In this document: positions 34,991 to 44,169 of the stretch, piece by piece
How the letters are laid out: each line of letters begins with the position of its first letter
Numbering within the stretch: the stretch's first letter is position 1
Origin: Acholeplasma equifetale ATCC 29724
GTDB taxonomy: Bacteria > Bacillota_I > Bacilli_A > Acholeplasmatales > Acholeplasmataceae
DNA: 64,000 nucleotides
Direction: 5' to 3'
Assembly (NCBI RefSeq): GCF_000687735.1
Contig: NZ_JHXL01000003.1
Coordinates: forward strand, 60,645 to 124,644
Translations under genes and position numbers: made by a program
The notes under the pieces: model-generated
Told to the model about the DNA's origin: nothing
Database searches by the model: none
The model's input: only the letters and a program-made list of their open reading frames with translations

Positions 34991-36025
34991 ATGAATGTTC
35001 AGTCAAAAATTAAATCAATTTTAAATGAAGGTGTTAAGAAGAAAGATTTTGTTGGTGCATCTTATGGTATTTATATTAATCAACATCGTTATTTAGGTGT
35101 TACTGGATACTTAGATCATCATTATAAAGAAAAGGTCAAACCATATACTTTATATGATGTTGCATCTCTTACAAAAGTTATTGTTACAACACCACTTATC
35201 TTAAAATTAATTGATGATAAAAAATTAAGTTTTGATACTGAAATTAAATCAATTTTAAAAGATTTTAAATATCAAGATATCACAATAAAAGATTTACTTA
35301 TTCATGGTTCTGGTTTACCTGCAGATATTATTTCTTCTAAAACTTTAAAATCAAAAGAAGAATTGATTGAAAGAATTTATAAAGCAGAAGTTATTTATCC
35401 AAAGCATTCAAAAATTGTTTACTCAGATATTGGGTTTTTGTTGTTAGGATTAATCATTGAAAAGATGTATCAAATGCCAATCAATGAAGTGGCAGAAAAC
35501 TATATTTTTAAGCCACTTCATATGTATCAATCAACATTTAAACCTAAAAGAATCTTTACAGCACCAACGGAGTATAGAAAAGATTCGGTATATCAAGGGC
35601 TTCTTAAAGGCAAAGTTCATGATGAAAAAGCTTTTGCAGCAAATGGATTAACAGGACATGCAGGATTATTTTCTACACCGAATGATATTCTAAAGTTTAT
35701 ACAAGCAATATTAAGCAATAAGTTCATTTTTTCAAATGAAATGGTGGATTTGATGTTTCAAGAACAGTTGGTTTATAAAACAGATAAAGGAGATATTTTA
35801 AGACGAGCTTTAGGATTTCAAAAACCATCTTTAAATATGTATTTTGGTTCAAACTATATATATGAAGACACGATAGGTCATACAGGCTTTACAGGATGTC
35901 ACCTAATTATCGATCGAAAGCGTCAAATAGGTGTTGTTGTATTAAGTAATGCTGTACATCCCTATCGCGACTTAAATAAAATATTTACATACCGAAAAAG
36001 AATAAGTGATTCAATATTCACATAA
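34991..36025 (+). CDS. beta-lactamase-fold serine hydrolase
   Basis: A 344-residue serine hydrolase of the class C beta-lactamase/DD-peptidase/esterase fold. The SxxK active site is S59-L-T-K62, the second motif is YSD (VYSDIGFLLLG, about residue 141) in place of YxN, and the third motif is HTGFTG near 302. No signal peptide is present, so it is predicted to be cytoplasmic, where an esterase or peptidase role is more likely than beta-lactam hydrolysis. It follows a terminator and starts after AAGGATGTGACATA. Confidence 0.87.
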   Translation: MNVQSKIKSILNEGVKKKDFVGASYGIYINQHRYLGVTGYLDHHYKEKVKPYTLYDVASLTKVIVTTPLILKLIDDKKLSFDTEIKSILKDFKYQDITIKDLLIHGSGLPADIISSKTLKSKEELIERIYKAEVIYPKHSKIVYSDIGFLLLGLIIEKMYQMPINEVAENYIFKPLHMYQSTFKPKRIFTAPTEYRKDSVYQGLLKGKVHDEKAFAANGLTGHAGLFSTPNDILKFIQAILSNKFIFSNEMVDLMFQEQLVYKTDKGDILRRALGFQKPSLNMYFGSNYIYEDTIGHTGFTGCHLIIDRKRQIGVVVLSNAVHPYRDLNKIFTYRKRISDSIFT

Positions 36026-36036
36026 TTACATTTTCC

Positions 36037-36065
36037 TTGACTTTAATCATTTAATTACTTATAAT
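36037..36065 (+). promoter_or_regulatory. strong promoter of the EIIA gene
   Basis: TTGACT at 36037-36042, a 17-base spacer and a perfect TATAAT at 36060-36065, 26 bases upstream of the start codon. Confidence 0.85.
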
Positions 36066-36091
36066 CATAGCGTTTATTTAAGGGAGAAATT

Positions 36092-36535
36092 ATGAAACTT
36101 TTAGAAGAAAACCACATTATACTTGACGTTACATGTGAATCCAAAAACGAGCTATTTGAATTTCTAGCTCAAACACTTTATGATATGAATAGAATCACTA
36201 GTAAAGAAGCTTTTATAGAAGCACTAAATCAACGAGAAAAAGAAATTACAACAGGTATAGGTGAAGGTATTGCAGTACCTCATACAAAAGATATGAGTGT
36301 ATTATTTCCGACACTAATTTATGTTCGTTTAAAAAATGAATTAGAATATGATTCTATTGATAATATTCCAGTAAGACACGTATTTTTAATCGCAATGCCA
36401 ACGATATATTATAAAGAACATTTAGAAGTGTTAAGTAAAGTATCCGTTATTTTAATGGAAAAAGAAAATCGTGAATTTTTATTAGAAGCATCAAAAGATA
36501 AAATATATGAATTGTTTTCAAGTCAAATAGGGTGA
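36092..36535 (+). CDS. PTS EIIA component, fructose/mannitol (PtsN) type
   Basis: A 147-residue EIIA2 domain, with the phosphorylatable histidine at H64 in GIGEGIAVPHTKD. No EIIB or EIIC is adjacent, so it is either a stand-alone regulatory PtsN-like protein or works with a transporter encoded elsewhere. Phosphate would come from enzyme I, whose gene ptsI is 8 kb downstream. It has a strong promoter and the next gene starts 5 bases after its stop. Confidence 0.9.
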   Translation: MKLLEENHIILDVTCESKNELFEFLAQTLYDMNRITSKEAFIEALNQREKEITTGIGEGIAVPHTKDMSVLFPTLIYVRLKNELEYDSIDNIPVRHVFLIAMPTIYYKEHLEVLSKVSVILMEKENREFLLEASKDKIYELFSSQIG

Positions 36536-36540
36536 GTTCC

Positions 36541-37041
36541 ATGATGAAAGTCGATGTTTGGTTTGATTATAATGATGAATCATTTGTTATGATTCAAAAT
36601 TTAAATCAAGCTTTAAATACATTTCAATACAAAGAAGATGTTAAAGTAGTGTATCGTTCTTTTATTAAAAAAGATGATAAGTTTTATCATGAACTTTTCC
36701 ATTATGGAAGAAAAAAACAACTCGGTTTAGAATATTTATGCGATTGTTTTAGTCTTTATAAAGAGGGCAATAATTCTTATGATGATTTATTTAAAAAGTA
36801 CAATTTATCTTTAGAAGAATTTTTAGAATCAAAAAATCATGGAAAACTTAATAAAATCATTTGTAACCATGTTGAACATGCTGATTTAATGAATTTAAAA
36901 ATAGCACCAACATTAACCTTTTCATATGGTTATAGAATTGAAGGGTTAGCTGATCAACAATCGATTAAAGACACGTTAATTAAAATGTATGAAAAAGAGT
37001 CTGGTATCGAATATTGTGAGGGTGATGATTGTGAAAGATGA
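36541..37041 (+). CDS. DsbA/FrnE-family thioredoxin-like protein lacking the CxxC
   Basis: A 166-residue DsbA-fold protein similar in plan to FrnE/HCCA-type oxidoreductases: VDVWFDYND at the N-terminus, LGLEYLCDCFSLYKEGNN in the helical insert and IAPTLTFSYGYRIEGLADQQ (a cis-Pro-type region). The active-site CPWC that normally follows the first strand is replaced by NDES, so disulfide exchange by that site is not possible. Two Cys residues sit at the C-terminus (EYCEGDDC). The ATG at 36541 is used; the GTG at 36532 overlaps the EIIA stop. Co-transcribed with the EIIA gene. Confidence 0.75.
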   Translation: MMKVDVWFDYNDESFVMIQNLNQALNTFQYKEDVKVVYRSFIKKDDKFYHELFHYGRKKQLGLEYLCDCFSLYKEGNNSYDDLFKKYNLSLEEFLESKNHGKLNKIICNHVEHADLMNLKIAPTLTFSYGYRIEGLADQQSIKDTLIKMYEKESGIEYCEGDDCER

Positions 37042-37061
37042 TGGGAAATCATCTTTTTTTT
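37034..37061 (+). terminator. intrinsic terminator overlapping the gene end
   Basis: AAAGATGAT pairs with ATCATCTTT around a GGGAA loop, followed by TTTTTT. The left arm includes the stop codon of the upstream gene. Confidence 0.9.
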
Positions 37062-37142
37062 GTCTTATGACTATGAAATTAATTTTTTAATGGTATACTT
37101 ATATGGGCAAAAAATTAAAAATATAGAAATAGGGTATAAGCC

Positions 37143-38765
37143 ATGTCAATTTTATTCAAAGAATTACCAATTAAAGAAACCATTAAAGAAGCATTAGAAG
37201 GATTAGGATTCGAAGTTCCAACACCTATCCAAGAACAAAGTATTCCATTAGTGCTTGATGGATTAGACATAATTGGACAAGCTCAAACAGGAACAGGTAA
37301 AACATTCGCATTCGCCATTCCAATGATTGAGAAAATTAATGTAAGCGAGTCTAGTATTCAAGGACTTATTCTTACACCTACAAGAGAACTTACAACACAA
37401 GTTTATAAAGAGATACTTAAATTAATTAAATATGAACCAAAAATCAAAGTCACAACCATTGTTGGTGGTGAATCATATGACAAACAATTTAAAGAATTAG
37501 CAAAAAAACCACATATTATTGTTGCAACACCAGGACGTATCATCGACCATATTAATCGTGGGACAATTGATTTATCTAAAGTTAAATTATTAACTTTAGA
37601 TGAAGCAGATGAAATGTTAAATATGGGTTTCCAAGAAGATATTGAAATCATCTTAAAAACAACACCAAAAGAAAGACAAACAGTTTTATTTTCTGCAACT
37701 ATTCCGCCATTTATTAAAAAGGTTGCAAAGATGTATCAAAACAATCCAGAAATCGTAAAGATTGATGCCAAAGAATTAACGGTCGATAAAATTGAACAAG
37801 GATACTTTATTGTTAAAGAAGAAGATAAACCAAATTTATTAGTTCGTCTTTTAGATTTAGAACAACCAAAAACAGCAATTATTTTTGCAAACACTAAAAA
37901 AGATGTTGATCAAATTGCAGAAACATTACAACATAATAAATATATGGCTGATGCGTTACATGGTGATCTAAAACAATCACAACGTAATTATGTTATGACT
38001 CGTTTTAGAAACAAACAATTAAACTTATTAATCGCAACCGATGTAGCTGCTCGTGGATTAGATATAAATGATGTTGAATTAGTTATCAATTATGATTTAC
38101 CTACACAAGATGAAGTTTATGTTCATCGCGTTGGACGTACTGGTCGTGCCGGTAAAAAAGGTAAAGCGTATAGTTTTGTATCACCTCGTAAGCGTGGCAT
38201 GATTGAATTCTTAGAAAAATTTATTAAACGTGAAATTAAATTTTTAGATGTTCCTACAGAAGAACAAATATATAAGTCTCAAACAAAAACATTTAAAAAC
38301 CAATTAAAATCTGCAATGAGTCAAATTGAAACAATCGATTTATCATTAGTTAATGATTTATTAATTGATGAAACATCAAAAGATAAATTAATTTATGCAT
38401 TACTACAAGATAGAATGCCAGTTCAAAAAAATTATGCTCCAATAGAAATTTATCAAAAATATAGTAAATCTAAATCTAATAATCAAAAAAATAATTCTAA
38501 GTTTGATCGAAATAATAAAAATAAATCAAACAATGGAAAATATGTTGAATTACTTATTAATCTTGGAAAAGAAGATAGCATGAATCCACAAAAATTATTT
38601 AAGATATTAGAAAAAGATTATGGGATATTCTCAAGAAACATTGGAGATATTCAACACTATAAAAATGAAACAAAGTTCGAACTCAAAGTTGAGCAATTAA
38701 AACGAATTAATTTAAATAAACGCATCCAAATAGGAAAAAAACAAGTTTTAATTAAAAAAATTTAA
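37143..38765 (+). CDS. cshA: DEAD-box RNA helicase
   Basis: An ATP-dependent RNA helicase of 540 residues for ribosome assembly and mRNA turnover. The N-terminal Q motif (FEVPTPIQEQSIP) is followed by AQTGTGKT (about 46-53), LTPTRELT, LDEADEML and SATIPP. The C-terminal helicase half has ATDVAARGLDI and HRVGRTGRAGKKG. A low-complexity Asn/Lys-rich linker (about 435-465) leads to a DbpA-like RNA-binding domain in the last 75 residues. The closest known relatives are CshA/DbpA type; the symbol is by analogy. A terminator follows. Confidence 0.9.
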   Translation: MSILFKELPIKETIKEALEGLGFEVPTPIQEQSIPLVLDGLDIIGQAQTGTGKTFAFAIPMIEKINVSESSIQGLILTPTRELTTQVYKEILKLIKYEPKIKVTTIVGGESYDKQFKELAKKPHIIVATPGRIIDHINRGTIDLSKVKLLTLDEADEMLNMGFQEDIEIILKTTPKERQTVLFSATIPPFIKKVAKMYQNNPEIVKIDAKELTVDKIEQGYFIVKEEDKPNLLVRLLDLEQPKTAIIFANTKKDVDQIAETLQHNKYMADALHGDLKQSQRNYVMTRFRNKQLNLLIATDVAARGLDINDVELVINYDLPTQDEVYVHRVGRTGRAGKKGKAYSFVSPRKRGMIEFLEKFIKREIKFLDVPTEEQIYKSQTKTFKNQLKSAMSQIETIDLSLVNDLLIDETSKDKLIYALLQDRMPVQKNYAPIEIYQKYSKSKSNNQKNNSKFDRNNKNKSNNGKYVELLINLGKEDSMNPQKLFKILEKDYGIFSRNIGDIQHYKNETKFELKVEQLKRINLNKRIQIGKKQVLIKKI

Positions 38766-38769
38766 AGAG

Positions 38770-38810
38770 AAAAGTTTTATTCATTTTATGAGTAAAACTT
38801 TTATTTTTTT
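38770..38810 (+). terminator. intrinsic terminator
   Basis: AAAAGTTTTA pairs with TAAAACTTTT across a 13-base loop, followed by ATTTTTTT. Confidence 0.85.
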
Positions 38811-38910
38811 ATAGTATCATATAGAATATGATAAAGTTATATATTAAAAGTTAGTATTTATTAATATTTAGTGATACAATTAAAGAGACAAAAAATATAG
38901 GAGGACGCCT

Positions 38911-40290
38911 GTGGCACATCTTTTTGAAAGAATACCAGAAACACTTTTTACGGTGTTATCCTCTCCTAATAGAAAAATATATGTTGATTGTTTATTTATC
39001 ATTTATGATGCAACGAATAGTATAGAAGATGCATTTCAAGGGGAAAGAAACTACGTAATAGGAAAATTAATAGATTATTTTGATGAACAAAAATCAGATT
39101 TACGTATAGAAGAGGATGAAGAAGCATCAACTTCAAGACAAAAAGCAGTTGCAGTCATTAATGTATTGAAAGCAAACGGATGGCTTGGTGAAGAAGAACT
39201 AGGTGACTATAAAACCTCATTAAATCTTTTTGATTATTCGATCAAAATTATTGATTTATTAAAACGCATTCAACAGGATGAACAATTAGAGTATACTGGT
39301 GAAATCTATACTGTGTACTCTCTTTTAGCGTCTTTCGAACTAGAGAATGGATACACCATTATTGAACAAGCGTATCATAAAATTGATGATGTTTTAAGAA
39401 CGCTAAAAACTTTACGTGCAAATATTTATCGCTATTATCATGATTTAGTCAAATCTAATAAAAAAGATAACTTGCAAGAAGTTTTAGAAAGATTATTAGT
39501 TGATTATAAAATAAACTTTTTTGATAGTGCTTATTACAAACTTAAAACGACTGATTCACTACCGAGATATAAACGTTCAATTATGGAAAATATAAATAGA
39601 ATTTATAACAGTGAATCTATGTTAGAAGAGTTGGCACTTCAAGCAATGAAAGCTAAAAATTATGCAGAATTTAATGATGCATTTAATTATATTGAAGCAC
39701 GTATTCGCTATATTAGAGATTCAATCGAAGCGATGGAGTATTTAATTAATTCGATTGATGAGAAAAATGAAATGTATATTAATGCAGCAGCATCAAAAAT
39801 TATGTTCTTGACGAATACATCTGAAGATTTCGAAGGATTACTTAATCGATTATTCCAAATAATACTAAAAGAAAAACAATTTGATTATAGTCAAATCTTC
39901 AACCTTTTTAGAGCAAGAAATTTAGATGATGCATCACTTTATACAGTAAGAAGAAAGCGTGTTGACCCAATCCCTGAGGAGATTGATTATGATCAAGATA
40001 TCCCAGAAGACATCAAACGTGAAAAATTAAGAACAATCATGAAACAAAATGTCTTTTCTAAAGTAGAAATCAATAAACACGTTAACTATTTATTAGAAGA
40101 TAAAGAAGTTATCAAAGCTTCTGAAGTACCACTAGAAACCAATGAAGATTTTGTTAAATTGATTCTCATTTTCTTATACAGTAAATCAATTGGTATGTCC
40201 TATGATGTGAGACTTTTAACATACGATGTCAAAATTGGGGATATTCGCTTCAGCGAATTTGAAATTATGAAGAAGGGGACTAGACGATGA
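38911..40290 (+). CDS. jetA: Wadjet JetA / MksF-like kleisin subunit
   Basis: A 459-residue protein matching the JetA plan of Wadjet anti-plasmid systems: N-terminal LFERIPETLFTVLSSPNRKIY, typical for the DUF5716-type JetA, then a winged-helix region, a long helical middle (about 150-320) and a second globular part. JetA is the kleisin that links the ATPase heads of JetC. GTG start at 38911 has GGAGG 6 bases upstream. Its stop overlaps jetB by 4 bases (ATGA). The family is a structural match from sequence pattern; a profile search would confirm it. Confidence 0.82.
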   Translation: MAHLFERIPETLFTVLSSPNRKIYVDCLFIIYDATNSIEDAFQGERNYVIGKLIDYFDEQKSDLRIEEDEEASTSRQKAVAVINVLKANGWLGEEELGDYKTSLNLFDYSIKIIDLLKRIQQDEQLEYTGEIYTVYSLLASFELENGYTIIEQAYHKIDDVLRTLKTLRANIYRYYHDLVKSNKKDNLQEVLERLLVDYKINFFDSAYYKLKTTDSLPRYKRSIMENINRIYNSESMLEELALQAMKAKNYAEFNDAFNYIEARIRYIRDSIEAMEYLINSIDEKNEMYINAAASKIMFLTNTSEDFEGLLNRLFQIILKEKQFDYSQIFNLFRARNLDDASLYTVRRKRVDPIPEEIDYDQDIPEDIKREKLRTIMKQNVFSKVEINKHVNYLLEDKEVIKASEVPLETNEDFVKLILIFLYSKSIGMSYDVRLLTYDVKIGDIRFSEFEIMKKGTRR

Positions 40291-40925
40291 TTCCAAAAAA
40301 TCAGGCAATTAAAAAATTAACCGAAGAATACCCAAGTTTAAAAGAAAGTGAGAAACAAGTTTTTTCACGTATTTCAAATAAACTTTTACAAGTTAATTAT
40401 ATTACACGTAAAAAAATCGGTGATGCTAATGATTATCGTTTCATTCTTGCATATAAAGAAATCTTTGAAGCGTTTTTCGCATTAGCTGATTTTGAATTAA
40501 TTATTGAACGACATGATGAAGTTGTATATATTAAAAATGAATCAAGTTTTAATCATTTAAGACTTAAAAAAGAAGAAAGTATTTTACTTTTAATTGTACG
40601 TATGTTATATCAATCCAAGATGGATGTAATCACGTTAGATGAGAATGTTGAAATTTATCTATCTGAAATTCATGATGAGCTTGCAAAAGTTGGTTATTTA
40701 GATAATAAGCGCATGACAAAAGATAAATTAAAACCAAGTTTACAATTACTTAAAAACTATAACATCATTGACTTTATGGATGTTAAACTTCATGATGATG
40801 CAAGAATTAAAATTTATCCAACAATTCTTTATGTTGTAAATATGAAAAACATTAAAGAAGTTTTAGACCAACTTGATCAATACTTAGAAGGAGGTAGCGA
40901 TAATGAAGAGATTGACGAAGATTAA
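40287..40925 (+). CDS. jetB: Wadjet JetB / MksE-like KITE subunit (DUF4194)
   Basis: A 212-residue tandem winged-helix (KITE) protein of the DUF4194 type, the kleisin-binding partner in Wadjet and MksBEF condensins. It has the typical order: N-terminal winged helix (LTEEYPSLKESEKQVFSRIS), KKEESILLLIVRMLY in the middle (about 91-105) and the C-terminal second winged helix ending in DARIKIYPTILYVV. Overlaps jetA by 4 bases and jetC by 23 bases. Confidence 0.82.
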   Translation: MIPKNQAIKKLTEEYPSLKESEKQVFSRISNKLLQVNYITRKKIGDANDYRFILAYKEIFEAFFALADFELIIERHDEVVYIKNESSFNHLRLKKEESILLLIVRMLYQSKMDVITLDENVEIYLSEIHDELAKVGYLDNKRMTKDKLKPSLQLLKNYNIIDFMDVKLHDDARIKIYPTILYVVNMKNIKEVLDQLDQYLEGGSDNEEIDED

Positions 40926-43900
40926 ACTGCTTAATTGGCACTTATTCTCAGATCAAACCATTGAGATTAATGATAACACGTTAATATCAGGTGAAAATGG
41001 TAGTGGTAAATCAACCCTTCTTGACGCCCTTCAGTATATTTTAGTTGGTGGTCGATCAGGTGTTAAATTTAACATTGCAGCAACCGATGAAGCAAAAAGA
41101 ACTTTAGAAGGTTATATTCGTGGTCGAATTGGTGCCGAAAATAAAGAATTTATTCGTAATGGTGATGTTGTTTCACATGTAGCATTAGAGTTTTATGATG
41201 ACCAAAACGAAGAATATGGTGTTTTAGGTGTTATTTTAGAATTACCTAAATTAGGTAGTTTAAAAGAAAGATTTTACTTATTACACGATATAAATATCCA
41301 TGATGACATGTTTATGGATAAAAAAACACCAAGAGATTATAAATCTATGAAAGCTTACTTAAAAACGCTTAATATAGACTTAGAACCCTTCAATACTCAA
41401 AAAGATTATCGAGATGCAATGGCTAAGTATTTTGGAATAGATGCAAAAAAATATGCAAAGATCTTACCAAAAGCTTTAGCATTTCGTCCGATTGACTTAC
41501 AATCATTTGTATTTGAGTTTTTATTAGACGATGAACCAATTGATATTCAATCACTTAAAAATAATGTTGAACAATTAAAACGTGTTGAACAACAAATACA
41601 ACTTGATAAAGAAAAAGTAGAAAAACTTGAAAAAATCGTTAAACTTGGTGAAAATTTAAATCAAAATCTTGATCAACTTAAAATCAATGAATTAATTGAA
41701 AAAATGAGTTTTATTGAAAAAAGAGAATCTATTATTAGAAACTCAGAAAACTTATTAGATAAAGTCAATCAAAAATATGAAGCATTAAAAGTTAAAAAAG
41801 AAGAAATCGATCGATTAATTGAAGAAAATGATGATCAAATTTTAGAATTAGAATCATTAAGAAGTCATAACGATTTAGCAAAAACACTTTATAACTTACA
41901 AGAACAACTTGAAAAAAAGGTAAAAGCTTATGAAGAGTATCGTGAGTTACTCAATGAACTAAAAGAACAATTAACAAAAGAAGCTAACCTATTAAAAACA
42001 TTTACTCAATATTATCCAAATACACATATAGATGCTTTTACAAAATATTACTTAACACATTCTGATCATAAAGTTGAAGAACTTAATGAATACATGAATG
42101 GTGCGAAAAATGCATTAGAAGGTATTCAAACAGCATTAACTATTGAAAAGGTTAATATTGAAAAAGAACGTGATGAGGCATTAAAGAATTTAAACATTGC
42201 TAAACAACGTTTAAATGCGTTAAAACGTAATATTAAAACGTATCCTCGTCATGTTACGCTACTTATTGAAAAATTAAATGAAGAATTATCTAATTACTAT
42301 AAAAAAGATATACGTGTTCGTCCATTCTGTGAACTTATTGAAGTTGAAGATGAACAATGGAGAAATGCATTAGAAGGATATTTAGGTGGACAAAGATTTG
42401 ATATTATCGTAGAACCACTTTATTTTAATGATGCTTTAGAAGTATATGATCGTGTTAAAGTCGAATTAGGTATTTATGGTGTGGGTTTAGTTAATACAAA
42501 CAAAATTACTGAATATACAAACTATTTACCAAATTCACTTGCTGCAAAAGTAAAAACAGAGCATCCATATGCTAGATATTATGCAAATATGCTAATGGGA
42601 CACGTAATTACTGTTGAAAATTTAGCAGATTTAAAGAACTATGCACGTTCAATTACCAAGACATGTATGACTTATTCTAACCATACAGCACGTCAAATTA
42701 ATCCTAAAACTTATGAAGTTCCATATATTGGACAAAATGCAACCAATATTCAAATTGAACTTGATCAAAAATTAGTCGATGAATTAGAAAGTAATTTAAG
42801 TGAAGTATCAAAACGATTTGAAAAAGCTAACGATTCATTAAGATTAATCCATCAATCTAAAATTTCTCAACTCGTTCAAACAAATCAAACAAGATTTATT
42901 GAATTAACTAAACAAACAAGAAAAGAAATGATTGAATTAGAAGAAAAGGTTCAAAAACTTACATCGAATCCAGAACTTAATAACATCAATAAAAATCTTG
43001 AAGATGAACGTACAAAGAAACGACAACTTAAAATTGAACATGAAGACATTGTATCTAAGATGGCTGATTTAAGAAGCGAAAAAACTCGCATTTTAGAATC
43101 TATTGAAGATGCAAGAGACTCATTAAGAAGTCACTTAGAAGAACAAAAAACTTGGAATGAAACATATCCACAATTAATTCAAAGTGCTTATAGCCAGTTT
43201 AATGCACTTAAACAAAAATTTGCGAATAACTATGACTTAATTGCACGTGATATTGCAGAATCGACAACAAAGATTCAAGCTCAAAACACACGGGCAGAAT
43301 TAGAAGTTATTAACTTAATGAAAGCATATATAGTTCAATATCATTTTGGTGCTGCACCAGATATTAGTGAATTAATTCACTTTGAACGTGAAATGAATTT
43401 AATTAAAGATAATAACTTAATGCAATATGAACAACAGGCAATTGAATTAAGACGTCGAAGCGAAATTGGATTTAGAGAAGAATTTGTAGGAAAACTTCGT
43501 GCATCTATTGAAGCTGCTCAAATTCAAATTCAAGAATTAAATATGGCACTTGAAGGTAAGAAGTTTGGTGCTGATACATATCAACTCGTCACAAAACCAA
43601 GTGAGAATCCAGAATTCAAAACTTATTATGACATTATTATGGGTAGTGATGCAGTATATAACCATACATTATTTACTGAAAACTTATCTAAAAAACATGA
43701 AGTCGTATTAATGGAGTTATTTAATAAGATTGCATCATTTGATCCAGAAAATGATAAGTTTGCATTACAATTTTTAGATTATCGTTATTATATGAGTTAT
43801 GATATTGAAGTCACATCAGAAAATGGTAATAAATCATTTTTCTCTAAAGTATCAAGAGAAAAATCTGGTGGTGAAACACAGGTTCCATTCTATATTGTTA

Positions 43901-44166
43901 TTGCAGCAAGTTTCCAACAATTATTAACTAAAAATAAGCGTGTTGATTCAGGTTGTATCGTTTTATTTGACGAAGCATTTAATAATATGGATGAATCAAG
44001 AATTGATGCGATGATGAAATTCTATAATTCATTATCGATTCAATTATTTATCGCTGTACCTCCACAAAGAGTATCTAATATTATTAACTATGTAACAACA
44101 TCATTAGCAATAGTAAAAGATAACGATTTTGCAATTGTTGAGTCATTTACTAGAGAGGTTATGTAA
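40903..44166 (+). CDS. jetC: Wadjet JetC / MksB-like SMC ATPase
   Basis: A 1087-residue SMC-like ATPase with the standard head-coil-hinge-coil-head layout. Walker A GENGSGKS is at 30-37. Long coiled coils cover about 210-450 and 620-880, with a hinge-like globular part near 455-620. The ABC signature KSGGETQVPFYI lies at about 987-998 and Walker B CIVLFDEAFNNMD at about 1018-1030. In Wadjet, JetC extrudes plasmid DNA loops with ATP. The gene starts inside jetB and ends 3 bases before ptsI. JetD, the nuclease, is not encoded here. Confidence 0.87.
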   Translation: MKRLTKIKLLNWHLFSDQTIEINDNTLISGENGSGKSTLLDALQYILVGGRSGVKFNIAATDEAKRTLEGYIRGRIGAENKEFIRNGDVVSHVALEFYDDQNEEYGVLGVILELPKLGSLKERFYLLHDINIHDDMFMDKKTPRDYKSMKAYLKTLNIDLEPFNTQKDYRDAMAKYFGIDAKKYAKILPKALAFRPIDLQSFVFEFLLDDEPIDIQSLKNNVEQLKRVEQQIQLDKEKVEKLEKIVKLGENLNQNLDQLKINELIEKMSFIEKRESIIRNSENLLDKVNQKYEALKVKKEEIDRLIEENDDQILELESLRSHNDLAKTLYNLQEQLEKKVKAYEEYRELLNELKEQLTKEANLLKTFTQYYPNTHIDAFTKYYLTHSDHKVEELNEYMNGAKNALEGIQTALTIEKVNIEKERDEALKNLNIAKQRLNALKRNIKTYPRHVTLLIEKLNEELSNYYKKDIRVRPFCELIEVEDEQWRNALEGYLGGQRFDIIVEPLYFNDALEVYDRVKVELGIYGVGLVNTNKITEYTNYLPNSLAAKVKTEHPYARYYANMLMGHVITVENLADLKNYARSITKTCMTYSNHTARQINPKTYEVPYIGQNATNIQIELDQKLVDELESNLSEVSKRFEKANDSLRLIHQSKISQLVQTNQTRFIELTKQTRKEMIELEEKVQKLTSNPELNNINKNLEDERTKKRQLKIEHEDIVSKMADLRSEKTRILESIEDARDSLRSHLEEQKTWNETYPQLIQSAYSQFNALKQKFANNYDLIARDIAESTTKIQAQNTRAELEVINLMKAYIVQYHFGAAPDISELIHFEREMNLIKDNNLMQYEQQAIELRRRSEIGFREEFVGKLRASIEAAQIQIQELNMALEGKKFGADTYQLVTKPSENPEFKTYYDIIMGSDAVYNHTLFTENLSKKHEVVLMELFNKIASFDPENDKFALQFLDYRYYMSYDIEVTSENGNKSFFSKVSREKSGGETQVPFYIVIAASFQQLLTKNKRVDSGCIVLFDEAFNNMDESRIDAMMKFYNSLSIQLFIAVPPQRVSNIINYVTTSLAIVKDNDFAIVESFTREVM

Positions 44167-44169
44167 TAC

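Noticed and set aside
40903..44166. SbcC or MukB identity for the large coiled-coil ATPase
   Set aside because: The neighbours are a kleisin-like and a DUF4194 KITE-like gene, which fits JetC/MksB; no SbcD nuclease is present.
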